Positions 8,276 through 16,353 of a stretch of 64,000 nt of DNA are shown in pieces. Positions within the stretch are counted from its first letter, which is position 1, and each line of letters opens with the position of its first letter. Origin of the DNA: Halobellus rufus (GTDB lineage Archaea; Halobacteriota; Halobacteria; Halobacteriales; Haloferacaceae); the NCBI RefSeq assembly GCF_000739575.1, contig NZ_BBJO01000002.1:154449-218448 (forward strand). Direction: 5' to 3'. The notes under the pieces were generated by a model. It saw only the letters and a list, made by a program, of their open reading frames with translations, was not told the origin of the DNA and made no database searches. A program made the position numbers and the translations under genes.

Positions 8276-9651
8276 TTGCTCTCAGTACCCCGCGAGCGCG
8301 TCCGCTCCATCGGGCGGCGGACGCTCGACCTCGGCTGGCCGGTCGCCCTCCAGCAGACGCTCAACACGCTGATGCGGACGGTCGACATCCTCGTCACCGG
8401 CTTCTTCTCGCCGGTCGCGGTGGCGGCCATCGGCCTCGCGGACCTCTACTCGCGGATCCCGCTCCGCGTCGGGATGGGCCTCGGAAGCGGGGCGATCGCG
8501 CTCTCCAGTCAGGAGACGGGTCGCGGCGACACCGTCACCCGCGATCACGCCGTCACGCAGGCGCTGCTCATCGGTCTGCTCTGCGGCCTCCCGCTCGTTC
8601 TCGTCGGCCTGCTGTTCGGCGAGGCGCTGATCGCCCTCCTCGGAGCCGAGTCCGCGGTCGCGAGCGAGGGCGGCCGCTACCTGGCGATCATCTTCGCCGC
8701 CGCGCCGATGCGGATCGTCGGCTTCGTCGGCGTGCGGGCGCTGCAGGGGACCGGCGACACGCGAACGCCGATGGCGATCAACGGCGTCGCGACCGGGCTG
8801 AACATCCTCCTGTCTGTCGCGCTGGGGTTGGGACTCGCCGGCGCGCCGCGGCTGGGGATCGTCGGCGTCGGGATCGCGACGGCGGTCGGTCGAACCGTCG
8901 AGGCGCTGCTCGTCGTCGGCGTCTTCCTCGGCGGTCGCTCGGCGGTGTCGCTCGCGCGGCCGCGGGGGCTGCTTCTCACCAGACAGCTGCTCGAAGTGAG
9001 CGTCCCCGACATCCTCGGGGGCTTGAGCACCGAGATCGCGAACTTCCCGTTCAACTCGCTGGTGCTCCTGTTCGGGACCGAGGCGAGCGCCGCCTACCAC
9101 GTCGCGAACCGCATCTACCAGCAGTTCGCCGCCCCGTTCTTCCGGGCGTTCCGAACCGTCTCGAGCATTCTCGTCGGGCAGGCGCTCGGCTCTGAGAAGC
9201 CCGACGAGGCTCGGGAGACGGCGACGATCGTCGCGCTGTTCAGCGTCGCGACTCTCGGCGTCGTCGGCGTCTTCCAGTTCGTCGCCGCCGAGCCGCTCGC
9301 GACGCTCTTCACCCGGGACGCGGCGACGGTCGCGTACGCGACCGACTCAACCGCGCGTTCGCCGTCGCGCTGCTCTTCATCGGCGTTTACTTCCCGTTCT
9401 CCGGTGCGCTGAAGGGCGCGGGCGACACGCGGACGCCGTTCTACGCGGGCGTCGTCGGCTCGTACGTGTTCCTGCTCGGCGGTTCGTACCTGCTCGCGAT
9501 CACTCTGGGGTTCGGTCTCCCCGGCGTCTTCGTCGGCATCGTCCTCTCGTACGCCGCGCGCGCGGCCATCGTCGCGACTCAGATCACCGGCGACGACTGG
9601 ACGGCGCTGGCCGCGCGGATGATCGCCGAGCGCGACGAAGAAGAGACGTGA
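8276..9651 (+). CDS. MATE-family multidrug/cation exporter, frameshifted as sequenced
   Basis: Twelve-helix exporter of the MATE (NorM/DinF) family, driven by Na+ or H+. The first ~358 codons run from TTG 8276 with family stretches such as GWPVALQQTLNTLMRTVDI. Around 9345 the frame breaks and the last ~100 residues continue one frame over (LNRAFAVALLFIGVYFPFSG, then GALKGAGDTRTPFY, a MATE hallmark). Inserting one C (GACTCAAC to GACCTCAAC) restores a continuous protein of ~459 residues. Only TTG is available near the N-terminus; a TATA-like CCTATTT sits ~30 nt before it, consistent with a leaderless message. Real pseudogene or 1-nt sequencing error; the error is favoured. Confidence 0.85.
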
Positions 9652-9682
9652 GGCGACCGCCGCGGGGTCCCTCGCCCGCGAG

Positions 9683-9690
9683 TTTTTATA
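9683..9690 (+). promoter_or_regulatory. TATA box of the Hel308 gene
   Basis: TTTTTATA, 24-31 nt upstream of the GTG at 9714. It decides that start over an in-frame upstream ATG at 9648 and implies a leaderless mRNA. Confidence 0.55.
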
Positions 9691-9713
9691 CGTTCACGGC
9701 GCCACACCCGGAT

Positions 9714-11765
9714 GTGCACGTCAGCGACCTCCCCGTGCCCGCGGCCGTCCGCGAGCACTACCGCGAGTCGGGGATCGAGGAACTCTATCCACCACAGGCT
9801 GCCGCCGTCGACGCCGGGATCACCGAGGGCCGGAACGTCGTCGCCGCGATCCCGACGGCGTCGGGGAAGACGCTGATCGCGGAACTGGCGATGCTGACCG
9901 CCGACGGCCCGGCGCTGTACGCCGTCCCGCTCCGCGCGCTCGCCCGCGAGAAGTACGAGTCGTTCGCGCAGCTTCCCGGCGTCAGCGTCGGCATCTCGAC
10001 CGGCGACTTCGACTCGCCAGCCGAGGAACTCGGCGACGAGGACGTCGTCGTCGCGACGGCGGAGAAGGTCGACTCGGCGATCAGGAACGGGGCCTCGTGG
10101 GTCGAAGACCTCGCCTGCGTCGTCGTCGACGAGGTCCACTTGCTGGGGCAGGAGCGCCGCGGCCCGACGCTCGAAGTCACGCTCGCGACGCTGCAGCGTC
10201 GCGCCCCGGGCGTTCAGATCGTCGCGCTCTCGGCGACCGTCGACAACCCCGCGGACATCGCCTCGTGGCTCGACGCCGAACTCGTCGAGTCGACGTGGCG
10301 CCCGGTATCGCTTCGAACCGGGGTCTACGACGGCGACGACGTCCGGTTCGACGACGGCTCGACGCTCGACGTGGACGTCGGCGACGGCGGTGAGCCGAAC
10401 GGCGGCGACGGTTTCGACACCGGCGTCCCGGCGGCCGACGCCGATCGAGGCACGGAGGCGACCGCCGAACTCGTCGCCGACGCCATCGATTCGGGCGGGC
10501 AGTGTCTGGCGTTCGTCCGTTCCCGCAGCGAGGCGGAGTCGCTGGCGGCGCGGCTCGCCGAGGCTGACCTCGCGCTCGACGAGTCGGCCGCGGCGGATCT
10601 CGCCGGGGACGTCCGCGGCGTCGACGGGACCGCGACCGGGCGACGGCTCGCGGCGGCGGTCGAATCCGGCGTCGCGTTCCACCACGCGGGCCTCGTGAGC
10701 GAGCACCGCGCGCTCGTCGAGTCCGGATTCCGCGACCGCGAACTGGGGGTGCTCTGTGCGACGCCGACGCTGGCCGCCGGCGTCAACGTCCCCGCGCGGC
10801 GCGTCGTGATCCGAGACCTCGAACGCTACACCGGCGAGGAGATGTCGCCGCTGCCGGTGCTGGAGGTCCACCAGATGTGCGGCCGCGCCGGACGGCCGCA
10901 CCTCGATCCATACGGCGAGGCCGTGCTGATCGGCGAGGCGCACACCGCCGAGGACCTGTGGGAGCGCTACGTCGATGCCGGCCCCGAGGCGGTCCAGTCC
11001 CAACTGACGGCGCGCGAGGCGCTCCGCACGCACGTGCTCTCGGTCGTCGCCTCCGGGTTCGCCGACTCGACGGCGGGCGTGCTGGACCTGCTGGACGCCA
11101 CCTTCTTCGCCCACCAGTCGCCCGACGTCGACCTCTCGGGGCTGCTCGGGAGCGTCGTCGACGAGTTAGGTGCGATGGAACTGCTCGACGTCGGAGGGAG
11201 TCACGGCGGCGACGAGAATGCACGGGATGGCGGTGACTCGCTCTCGCTGGCCGCCACCGACCTCGGGGAGACCGTCTCCCGGCAGTACGTCCGCCCCGAG
11301 ACGGGCGCGCGGCTGATCGAGGGAGTCAGAACCATCGAGACGATGGCCGCGGAGACGGTCACGCCGCTGACCGCGCTGGGGGTGGTCTGCGCGACGCCGG
11401 ACATGCGCGGCACGTACCTCGGCAACCGCGAGCGCGCCGACGTCTACCGCTACGCCTCCCGGCACGCCGCGGAGTTCACGACCGCGCCCGACGAGGCCGA
11501 GGACTTCGAGGCGTGGCTCTGCGCGGTCAAGCTCGCCCGGCTCGTCTTCGAGTGGGGCGAGGGCGCGACGATCGAGGACCTCGTCGACCGCTACCGCGTC
11601 GGCCCCGGAGACGTCGAGTCCCACGTCGAGCGCGCCGCGTGGCTCCTCGGCGCGGGTGACGCGCTCGCGACGACGCTCGGCTCCGACGTCGACGTGTTCG
11701 ACGCGGTCCGACGGCGACTCGCCGAGTCACTCGAGGACGACGTCGAACGGCGGCGGCCCCGGTAG
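9714..11765 (+). CDS. hel308: ATP-dependent DNA helicase Hel308
   Basis: 683-residue superfamily 2 3'-5' helicase that unwinds lagging strands at blocked replication forks. Visible motifs: a Q-motif region YPPQAAAV, motif I AIPTASGKTL (K52), motif II DEVH at 139-142, motif III ALSATV, FVRSRSEAE (motif IV), and motif VI HQMCGRAGRP near residue 387. The C-terminal ratchet/winged-helix and helix-hairpin region follows. Motif II is DEVH rather than DEAH, which is normal for the archaeal family. GTG 9714 is preferred because the TATA box lies 24-31 nt upstream; an ATG at 9648 would add 22 residues unlike the family. Single gene, same strand as rbcL. Confidence 0.93.
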   Translation: MHVSDLPVPAAVREHYRESGIEELYPPQAAAVDAGITEGRNVVAAIPTASGKTLIAELAMLTADGPALYAVPLRALAREKYESFAQLPGVSVGISTGDFDSPAEELGDEDVVVATAEKVDSAIRNGASWVEDLACVVVDEVHLLGQERRGPTLEVTLATLQRRAPGVQIVALSATVDNPADIASWLDAELVESTWRPVSLRTGVYDGDDVRFDDGSTLDVDVGDGGEPNGGDGFDTGVPAADADRGTEATAELVADAIDSGGQCLAFVRSRSEAESLAARLAEADLALDESAAADLAGDVRGVDGTATGRRLAAAVESGVAFHHAGLVSEHRALVESGFRDRELGVLCATPTLAAGVNVPARRVVIRDLERYTGEEMSPLPVLEVHQMCGRAGRPHLDPYGEAVLIGEAHTAEDLWERYVDAGPEAVQSQLTAREALRTHVLSVVASGFADSTAGVLDLLDATFFAHQSPDVDLSGLLGSVVDELGAMELLDVGGSHGGDENARDGGDSLSLAATDLGETVSRQYVRPETGARLIEGVRTIETMAAETVTPLTALGVVCATPDMRGTYLGNRERADVYRYASRHAAEFTTAPDEAEDFEAWLCAVKLARLVFEWGEGATIEDLVDRYRVGPGDVESHVERAAWLLGAGDALATTLGSDVDVFDAVRRRLAESLEDDVERRRPR

Positions 11766-11820
11766 GCGTCCGGGGCGAACCGCTCGGCCGCCCCAGCGAC
11801 TCTCCCCCGTCCGCCGGCGG

Positions 11821-11827
11821 AATTTAT
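11821..11827 (+). promoter_or_regulatory. TATA box of RuBisCO III
   Basis: AATTTAT about 28-34 nt before the ATG at 11855, in a GC-rich gap. A near-leaderless transcript is expected. There is no clear Shine-Dalgarno sequence apart from GAGGGGT just before the ATG. Confidence 0.5.
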
Positions 11828-11854
11828 GCCCCCGCGGCGTGAACTCCGAGGGGT

Positions 11855-13144
11855 ATGGCTGGAATCACCTACGAGGACTTCATCGACCTGTCGTTCGAGC
11901 CGTCGGCCGACGATCTCGTCTGCACCTTCCGCATCGTCCCCGCGCAGGGGATGGACGTCGAGGCGGCGGCTTCCCGCGTCGCCTCCGAGTCGTCGAACGG
12001 GACGTGGTCGGCGCTGCCGACCGGCGAGGGGTTCACCGACATGGGCGCGACGGCCTTCGCGATCGACGCCGACCCCGACGGATCCGGAACGGGCTCCGGC
12101 GACGCCGACGCCGCGGAGATCGAGGTCGCCTACCCGTCGGGGCTCTTCGAGCCCGGCAGTATGCCGCAGATCCTCTCCTGCATCGCGGGCAACATCATGG
12201 GGATGAAGGCGGTCGAGACGATCCGCCTGCTCGACTGCGAGTGGCCCGAGTCGATCGCGACCTCGTTCGCCGGACCGCAGTTCGGCTCCGACGTCCGGGC
12301 GGAGATCTTCGGCGTCGAGGACCGTCCGATCCTCGCGACGGTGCCGAAGCCGAAGGTCGGCCTCTCGACGGAGCGGCACGCGGAGGTCGGCTACGAGGCG
12401 TGGACCGGCGGCGTCGACCTCCTGAAGGACGACGAGAACCTCACCGATCAGGACTTCAACCCCTTCCACGATCGGCTCGTCGAGAGCCTCGCGAAGCGCG
12501 ATCAGGCCGCCGAGGAGACCGGCGAGGCGAAGTCCTACCTGATCAACGTGACGGCCGGGACCACCGAGATGCTCGAACGCGTCGATCAGGTCGCCGCGGA
12601 GGGCTGTGAGTACGTGATGGTCGACGTCATCACGACGGGCTGGGCCGCGGTGCAGGCCGTTCGCGAGCGCTGTGAGGAACTCGGGCTCGCGATCCACGCT
12701 CACCGGGCGATGCACGCCGCGTTCGACCGCCTGCCGGCCCACGGCGTCTCGATGCGCGTGCTCGCCCAGATCTCTCGGCTCGTCGGCGTCGATCAGCTCC
12801 ACACCGGCACCGCGGGGCTCGGGAAACTCGCGAACGAGGACACCGTCGGCATCAACGCGTGGCTCCGCGACGATCTGTACGGCCTGAACGACGTCCTGCC
12901 GGTCGCCTCCGGCGGCCTGCATCCCGGCCTCGTCCCCGACCTCCTCGCCGCCACCGGAACGAACGTCTGCGTGCAGGCCGGCGGCGGGATCCACGGCCAC
13001 CCCGACGGGACCCACGAGGGGGCGAAGGCGCTCCGCGCGTCCGTCGAAGCCTACGCCGAGGGTCGCTCACTCGAATCGAAGGCCGAGGAGAGCCCCGCGC
13101 TCGCGACGGCGATCGAGAAGTGGGGAACCGAGACGCCCCGGTGA
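11855..13144 (+). CDS. rbcL: Ribulose-1,5-bisphosphate carboxylase, form III
   Basis: 429 residues, the archaeal form III large subunit, which fixes CO2 on ribulose-1,5-bisphosphate. In archaea it acts in the AMP (nucleoside degradation) pathway rather than a classical Calvin cycle. Key residues: TVPKPKVGLS with the catalytic lysine, and GGVDLLKDDENL with the carbamylated lysine K191 and metal ligands D193/E194. IHAHRAMHAAF carries the active-site His, and HTGTAGLGKL has the loop-6 lysine; the C-terminal ASGGLHPG and GGGIHGHPDG bind phosphate. No defect is seen. The next convergent gene is a membrane protein, and ribose-1,5-bisphosphate isomerase lies 750 bp away on the other strand. Confidence 0.96.
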   Translation: MAGITYEDFIDLSFEPSADDLVCTFRIVPAQGMDVEAAASRVASESSNGTWSALPTGEGFTDMGATAFAIDADPDGSGTGSGDADAAEIEVAYPSGLFEPGSMPQILSCIAGNIMGMKAVETIRLLDCEWPESIATSFAGPQFGSDVRAEIFGVEDRPILATVPKPKVGLSTERHAEVGYEAWTGGVDLLKDDENLTDQDFNPFHDRLVESLAKRDQAAEETGEAKSYLINVTAGTTEMLERVDQVAAEGCEYVMVDVITTGWAAVQAVRERCEELGLAIHAHRAMHAAFDRLPAHGVSMRVLAQISRLVGVDQLHTGTAGLGKLANEDTVGINAWLRDDLYGLNDVLPVASGGLHPGLVPDLLAATGTNVCVQAGGGIHGHPDGTHEGAKALRASVEAYAEGRSLESKAEESPALATAIEKWGTETPR

Positions 13145-13178
13145 GGGCAGTCGGCTGCGACGGTCGACGAACCGCCGC

Positions 13179-13790
13179 TCAGTCCGAGTCGGTCCCGAGC
13201 GGATCGTCGCCGCGGTCGGCGTCGGACGAGCGCGTGTCGGCGCGACTCCGGTAGAGAAGCGCCAGAGCGGTGAACGCGGCGGCACCGGTCGTGTTGAGTA
13301 TCAGGTCGACGATCGTATCCTCGACGTAGAACTCCAGGGACCAGTGGTACCAGAAGGTCTTGAACACGAACTCGTACACCTCGAAGCCCGCTCCGACGGC
13401 GAGCACGGCCGGGACGAGCCACGTCGGTGAGCGGAGCGTCGAGCGCCGGAAGGTCAGCGCCAGCAGCGCCGCGACGCCGAAACCGCCCATCGCGTGCGTC
13501 ATCAGGTCCCACCACGGGCGCGCGGTGTAGACGTTGTAGTAGACGCCGCCGAAGTGCAGCCCCGAGACGAGGACCGACCAGAGGGCGAGGGCGAGCCACG
13601 CGCCGGTCAGGAGGTCGCCGCGGGGGAGTTCGCGTCGGAGCCGCCCGACGAGGAGCTTCGGCCACGAGGGGACCGCGCGGTGGTCGGGGTACCCGGCGGT
13701 CCGCATCGTCGCCCACGTGGCGACGAGCGTGAGCAGGAGGGAACCGACCCCGACGATCAGTTTCGGGGTGAAATGCGGGAGGGTCTCCAT
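13179..13790 (-). CDS. YjdF/DUF2238-like polytopic membrane protein
   Basis: 203 residues with about five hydrophobic helices. Conserved polar residues inside the membrane part match the YjdF (DUF2238) family: WWDLMTHAMGGFG, GFEVYEFVFK and VEDTIVDLILNTTGA. The C-terminal ~25 residues are acidic and cytoplasmic or external. Biochemical role of the family is unknown. It lies convergent to rbcL (34 bp between stops) and upstream on the same strand as nothing but the ribose-1,5-bisphosphate isomerase gene, whose stop is ~100 bp before its start, so read-through from that gene is possible. Confidence 0.7.
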   Translation of the reverse strand: METLPHFTPKLIVGVGSLLLTLVATWATMRTAGYPDHRAVPSWPKLLVGRLRRELPRGDLLTGAWLALALWSVLVSGLHFGGVYYNVYTARPWWDLMTHAMGGFGVAALLALTFRRSTLRSPTWLVPAVLAVGAGFEVYEFVFKTFWYHWSLEFYVEDTIVDLILNTTGAAAFTALALLYRSRADTRSSDADRGDDPLGTDSD

Positions 13791-13894
13791 CGGTCCGGGG
13801 TCTCCGCCGCGTCGGTAAAACTCTTCTGTGGTCGGTTTCGCCGCCGGTCAGGACGCTTTCGCGCTCCCGTCGAAAAAGTACCCGATCGACCCCG

Positions 13895-14863
13895 TCAGGG
13901 ATCCGCCCACGGCTCCGTCGTGCTCTCGCCGAACAGTTCGCGCATCAGGGTGACGATGCTCTCGGGCGGGAACTGCCCGCGCTCGGTCACGATGGCGTCG
14001 ACGTACCGCGGCGGCGTCACGTCGAACGCGGGGTTCAACACGTCTATCTCACCGATTTCGCGCTCGTCAGCCTTGCTTATGACCTCCCGTTCGTCGCGCA
14101 TCTCGATGTCGACCGTCTGCCCCGTCAGCGTGTCCGGGTGGAGCTTGATCGTCTGTGCCGCGCAGACGATGGGCGTCCCCCGGTCGCGGGCGTTGACCGC
14201 GAGCCCGCTCGTGCCGATCTTGTTGATCACCGACCCGTCGGCGGCGATGCTGTCGGCCCCGACGAGGACGTGATCGACGTCGTTGAGGTACCGTCGGGCC
14301 GCCGAGTCGACGATCAGCGTCACGTCGACGCCCAACTCCACGAGCGACTCGGCGGTGATGTGCCCCTGGTTCCGCGGCCGGGTCTCCTTGACGTACGCCG
14401 ACAGCGACTTCCCCTGCTCGACGGCGGTCTCGACGCAGGCGAGGACGTCCGTCGAGTGGCAGTGCGTCATAATCGTGTCGCCGTCGCGAAGCCGGTTCGC
14501 GCCGACCCGCCCGAGGTCGTTCTGCGCGGTGTCGAGTCGGCGGCAGAACTCCGAGACGCTGTAGCGGACGCTCGCCCGAAGTCGCTCGACGGTCTCCCCC
14601 TCGACGTCCCGAAACACGTACCGGAGCGCGTTCGGCAGGCTCACTGCCGTGGGTCGGGTGTCGTAGAGGACGCGCGCCGCGGCCCGGAGTTCGGCGAGGA
14701 ACTCCTCTCCCGTCTCCGCGTCGCTCGCGGCGGCCTGCTCGCCGAGCGCCTCCGCGGCGGCGGCCGCGATGGTCGCCGCGCCCCGGATCTCCATCGATCC
14801 GATGTCTTCGGCCGTCTCGCGGACGGCCTCGGCCACGTCGACGTCGCGGTCGGGACGGCTCAT
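13895..14863 (-). CDS. Ribose 1,5-bisphosphate isomerase (e2b2, eIF2B-like)
   Basis: 322 residues of the eIF2B α/β/δ-like fold. Converts ribose-1,5-bisphosphate to ribulose-1,5-bisphosphate, the substrate of RuBisCO III. The catalytic cysteine is C135 in TIMTHCHSTDVL and the catalytic aspartate D204 in VGADSIAADG. The 69-residue spacing agrees with the pair described for the Thermococcus enzyme. IRGAATIA near residue 27 and NKIGTSGLAV complete the sugar-phosphate site. These features separate it from true eIF2B subunits and fit R15P isomerase better than methylthioribose-1-phosphate isomerase. The ATG is ~30 nt downstream of a TTTTTACT TATA element, so the message is near leaderless. Confidence 0.88.
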   Translation of the reverse strand: MSRPDRDVDVAEAVRETAEDIGSMEIRGAATIAAAAAEALGEQAAASDAETGEEFLAELRAAARVLYDTRPTAVSLPNALRYVFRDVEGETVERLRASVRYSVSEFCRRLDTAQNDLGRVGANRLRDGDTIMTHCHSTDVLACVETAVEQGKSLSAYVKETRPRNQGHITAESLVELGVDVTLIVDSAARRYLNDVDHVLVGADSIAADGSVINKIGTSGLAVNARDRGTPIVCAAQTIKLHPDTLTGQTVDIEMRDEREVISKADEREIGEIDVLNPAFDVTPPRYVDAIVTERGQFPPESIVTLMRELFGESTTEPWADP

Positions 14864-14999
14864 ACCGTCCGTTCGGGCGCGTGAGTAAAAAGTTCGCTCC
14901 CGGGGCCGCGGAGTGATCGGATCTCGGGCCGCGGAGCGTGCGGTGCCCGACAGGCGGCACACGCAGGGGTCGAGGCGGCGGCCGACAGTCGTTCGCGGC

Positions 15000-15431
15000 T
15001 TAGAGGTACTGCTCGATCATCGAGCGGAGCGTCGACTCGTCGCGGACGCCGACGACCTGCTCGACCGCTTCGCCGCCGCTGAAGAGCTGTAGCGTCGGCA
15101 CGCCGCGCACCTGGTACTGCTGGGCGAGCTGCTGGTTCTGATCGATGTCGACCTTCACGACCGCCGCGTCGGTCGATTCGGCCAGCGATCTCACGGTCGG
15201 TTCGAGCATCTTGCACGGACCGCACCAGTCCGCGTAGAAGTCGACGAGCACGACGTCGTAGTCGGAGACGGCGTCCTGCAGTTCGGCGTTCCCGTTGACG
15301 TGGATCGGCTCCGACGGTGCAGAATTCGGTTCTGAACCATCTTCTTCGGCGCTTTCGCCGTCGATCTGGGACGCTAACTCCTCGCGTTTCTGGGCGCGGA
15401 TCTCGTCGATATCGCTGGGTGATTCGCTCAT
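15000..15431 (-). CDS. trxA: Thioredoxin with acidic N-terminal extension
   Basis: 143-residue cytoplasmic disulfide reductase. The active site is WCGPCK (C70, C73), preceded by VVLVDFYAD and followed by the cis-proline loop RGVPTLQLF. Unlike ~105-residue thioredoxins it has ~45 extra acidic N-terminal residues (MSESPSDIDEIRAQKREEL and onward), a common haloarchaeal addition. ATG 15431 lies ~27 nt after a TATA-like TTTTATT. That TATA overlaps a perfect AAAACAGTTTT palindrome, suggesting repression at the core promoter. Monocistronic by spacing. Confidence 0.93.
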   Translation of the reverse strand: MSESPSDIDEIRAQKREELASQIDGESAEEDGSEPNSAPSEPIHVNGNAELQDAVSDYDVVLVDFYADWCGPCKMLEPTVRSLAESTDAAVVKVDIDQNQQLAQQYQVRGVPTLQLFSGGEAVEQVVGVRDESTLRSMIEQYL

Positions 15432-15457
15432 CACCACCTCGTTAGTCGGCTACGAAT

Positions 15458-15474
15458 AAAACAGTTTTGCAAAA
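15458..15474. promoter_or_regulatory. Overlapping palindromes on the thioredoxin promoter
   Basis: AAAACAGTTTT (15458-15468) runs directly into TTTTGCAAAA (15465-15474); both are perfect palindromes. They overlap the TATA region that drives trxA on the minus strand, so a protein bound here would compete with TBP. The core AACAGTT recurs in the promoter of the DJ-1/PfpI gene at 35032-35063. No regulator is identified. Confidence 0.35.
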
Positions 15475-15603
15475 TATAGACAATATAGGTGGTCGGAGCC
15501 GAATAGTTCGTGAACTGGTACCGTTGCTCGCGGTATCGTCGCGGCCGCTGTCAGCGCCCATCGAGTGTCGTGCCGATCGACGAGATCCTCCCTGCGTCAG
15601 CGG

Positions 15604-15897
15604 TCAGTCAGCGTACAGCGAGTACGTGATGACCGCGAACCCGACGAACGTCAAAATCGCGTCGATGAGGATCCCTGTCGCGAGGTTGACGCCGAGGATG
15701 AAGTCCATCGTCCCGCCGAGCAGCGCGCCCAGTGTGACGATGCCGAATCCGAGTGCGAGCGCCCGGAGCGCCCCCGTTCCAGTCTTGCGGTACGCCTTCC
15801 ACGAGAAGTACGTGATGAGGCCGCCGAGGACGAGGATCCCCGTCTTCACCACGATGATTCCCGTTGCGATGCTGGTCGTTGCGGTATCGTGTGCCAT
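15604..15897 (-). CDS. Small three-helix membrane protein paired with an HTH regulator
   Basis: 97 residues with three hydrophobic helices (about 10-33, 43-66 and 74-93) and short polar ends. I do not recognise a biochemical function. Its ATG overlaps the stop codon of the upstream winged-helix regulator by one base (TAATG), so the two are made together. Such regulator-plus-small-membrane-protein pairs recur in haloarchaea. The protein may sense or buffer something at the membrane for that regulator, but this is inference only. Confidence 0.7.
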   Translation of the reverse strand: MAHDTATTSIATGIIVVKTGILVLGGLITYFSWKAYRKTGTGALRALALGFGIVTLGALLGGTMDFILGVNLATGILIDAILTFVGFAVITYSLYAD

Positions 15898-16271
15898 TAT
15901 GTTTCCTCCCGTACGGCGGTCCAGATGTCCGCGAGTCGTTCTTCGGGCCCCTTGTCGACGTGGGCGATCTCTACGTCGAGTTCGCGCGACTCCGAAAGCG
16001 CGATGCGGACCTCCTCGAAGGCGACGGCGTACGTGGTCGTGTGGTGTCCGTCCGATCGGATCTCGGTCCCCTCTTCGAGCAGTTCCGCCTCGGTCAGGAG
16101 ATCCAGTTTCCGATACGTCGTCGAGAGCGGAATGTCGGTCCGCTCGGAGAGCTCGCTCGCCGTCAGTGGCTCCTCGAGCGCTCGGATGATGGCTCTCGCG
16201 TCTGCGTCGTCGAGTGCGTCGAGGACAGACCGCAGGTCAGCTGACTCTCTCACGGCCGACTCGCGCGCCAT
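15897..16271 (-). CDS. ArsR-like winged helix-turn-helix regulator
   Basis: 124 residues. A wHTH lies at about 14-75: DADARAIIRAL, then the recognition region LTASELSERTDIPLSTTYRKLDLL. A β-wing with DGHHTTTYAVAF follows, then a C-terminal helix that may dimerise. No obvious metal-binding cysteines, so it is not a classical metal sensor. It overlaps the downstream small membrane protein by one base and is probably co-regulated with it. It is divergent from the aspartoacylase-like gene, with ~80 bp between starts, and could regulate that too. Confidence 0.8.
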   Translation of the reverse strand: MARESAVRESADLRSVLDALDDADARAIIRALEEPLTASELSERTDIPLSTTYRKLDLLTEAELLEEGTEIRSDGHHTTTYAVAFEEVRIALSESRELDVEIAHVDKGPEERLADIWTAVREET

Positions 16272-16323
16272 TACCGGATGCTGGACGAGCGCCCGTATTA
16301 ATCTCCCGGGATGGAGCGAGGTA

Positions 16324-16330
16324 CTTTATC
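16324..16330 (+). promoter_or_regulatory. TATA box of the aspartoacylase-like gene
   Basis: CTTTATC 24-30 nt before the ATG at 16354, which fits a leaderless transcript and supports that start over longer upstream readings. Confidence 0.5.
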
Positions 16331-16353
16331 GAAGCCCCGTGAAGCCGCGGCGT

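Noticed and set aside
9648..9713. ATG start for Hel308 at 9648.
   Set aside because: It precedes the TATA box and would put the box inside the coding region.
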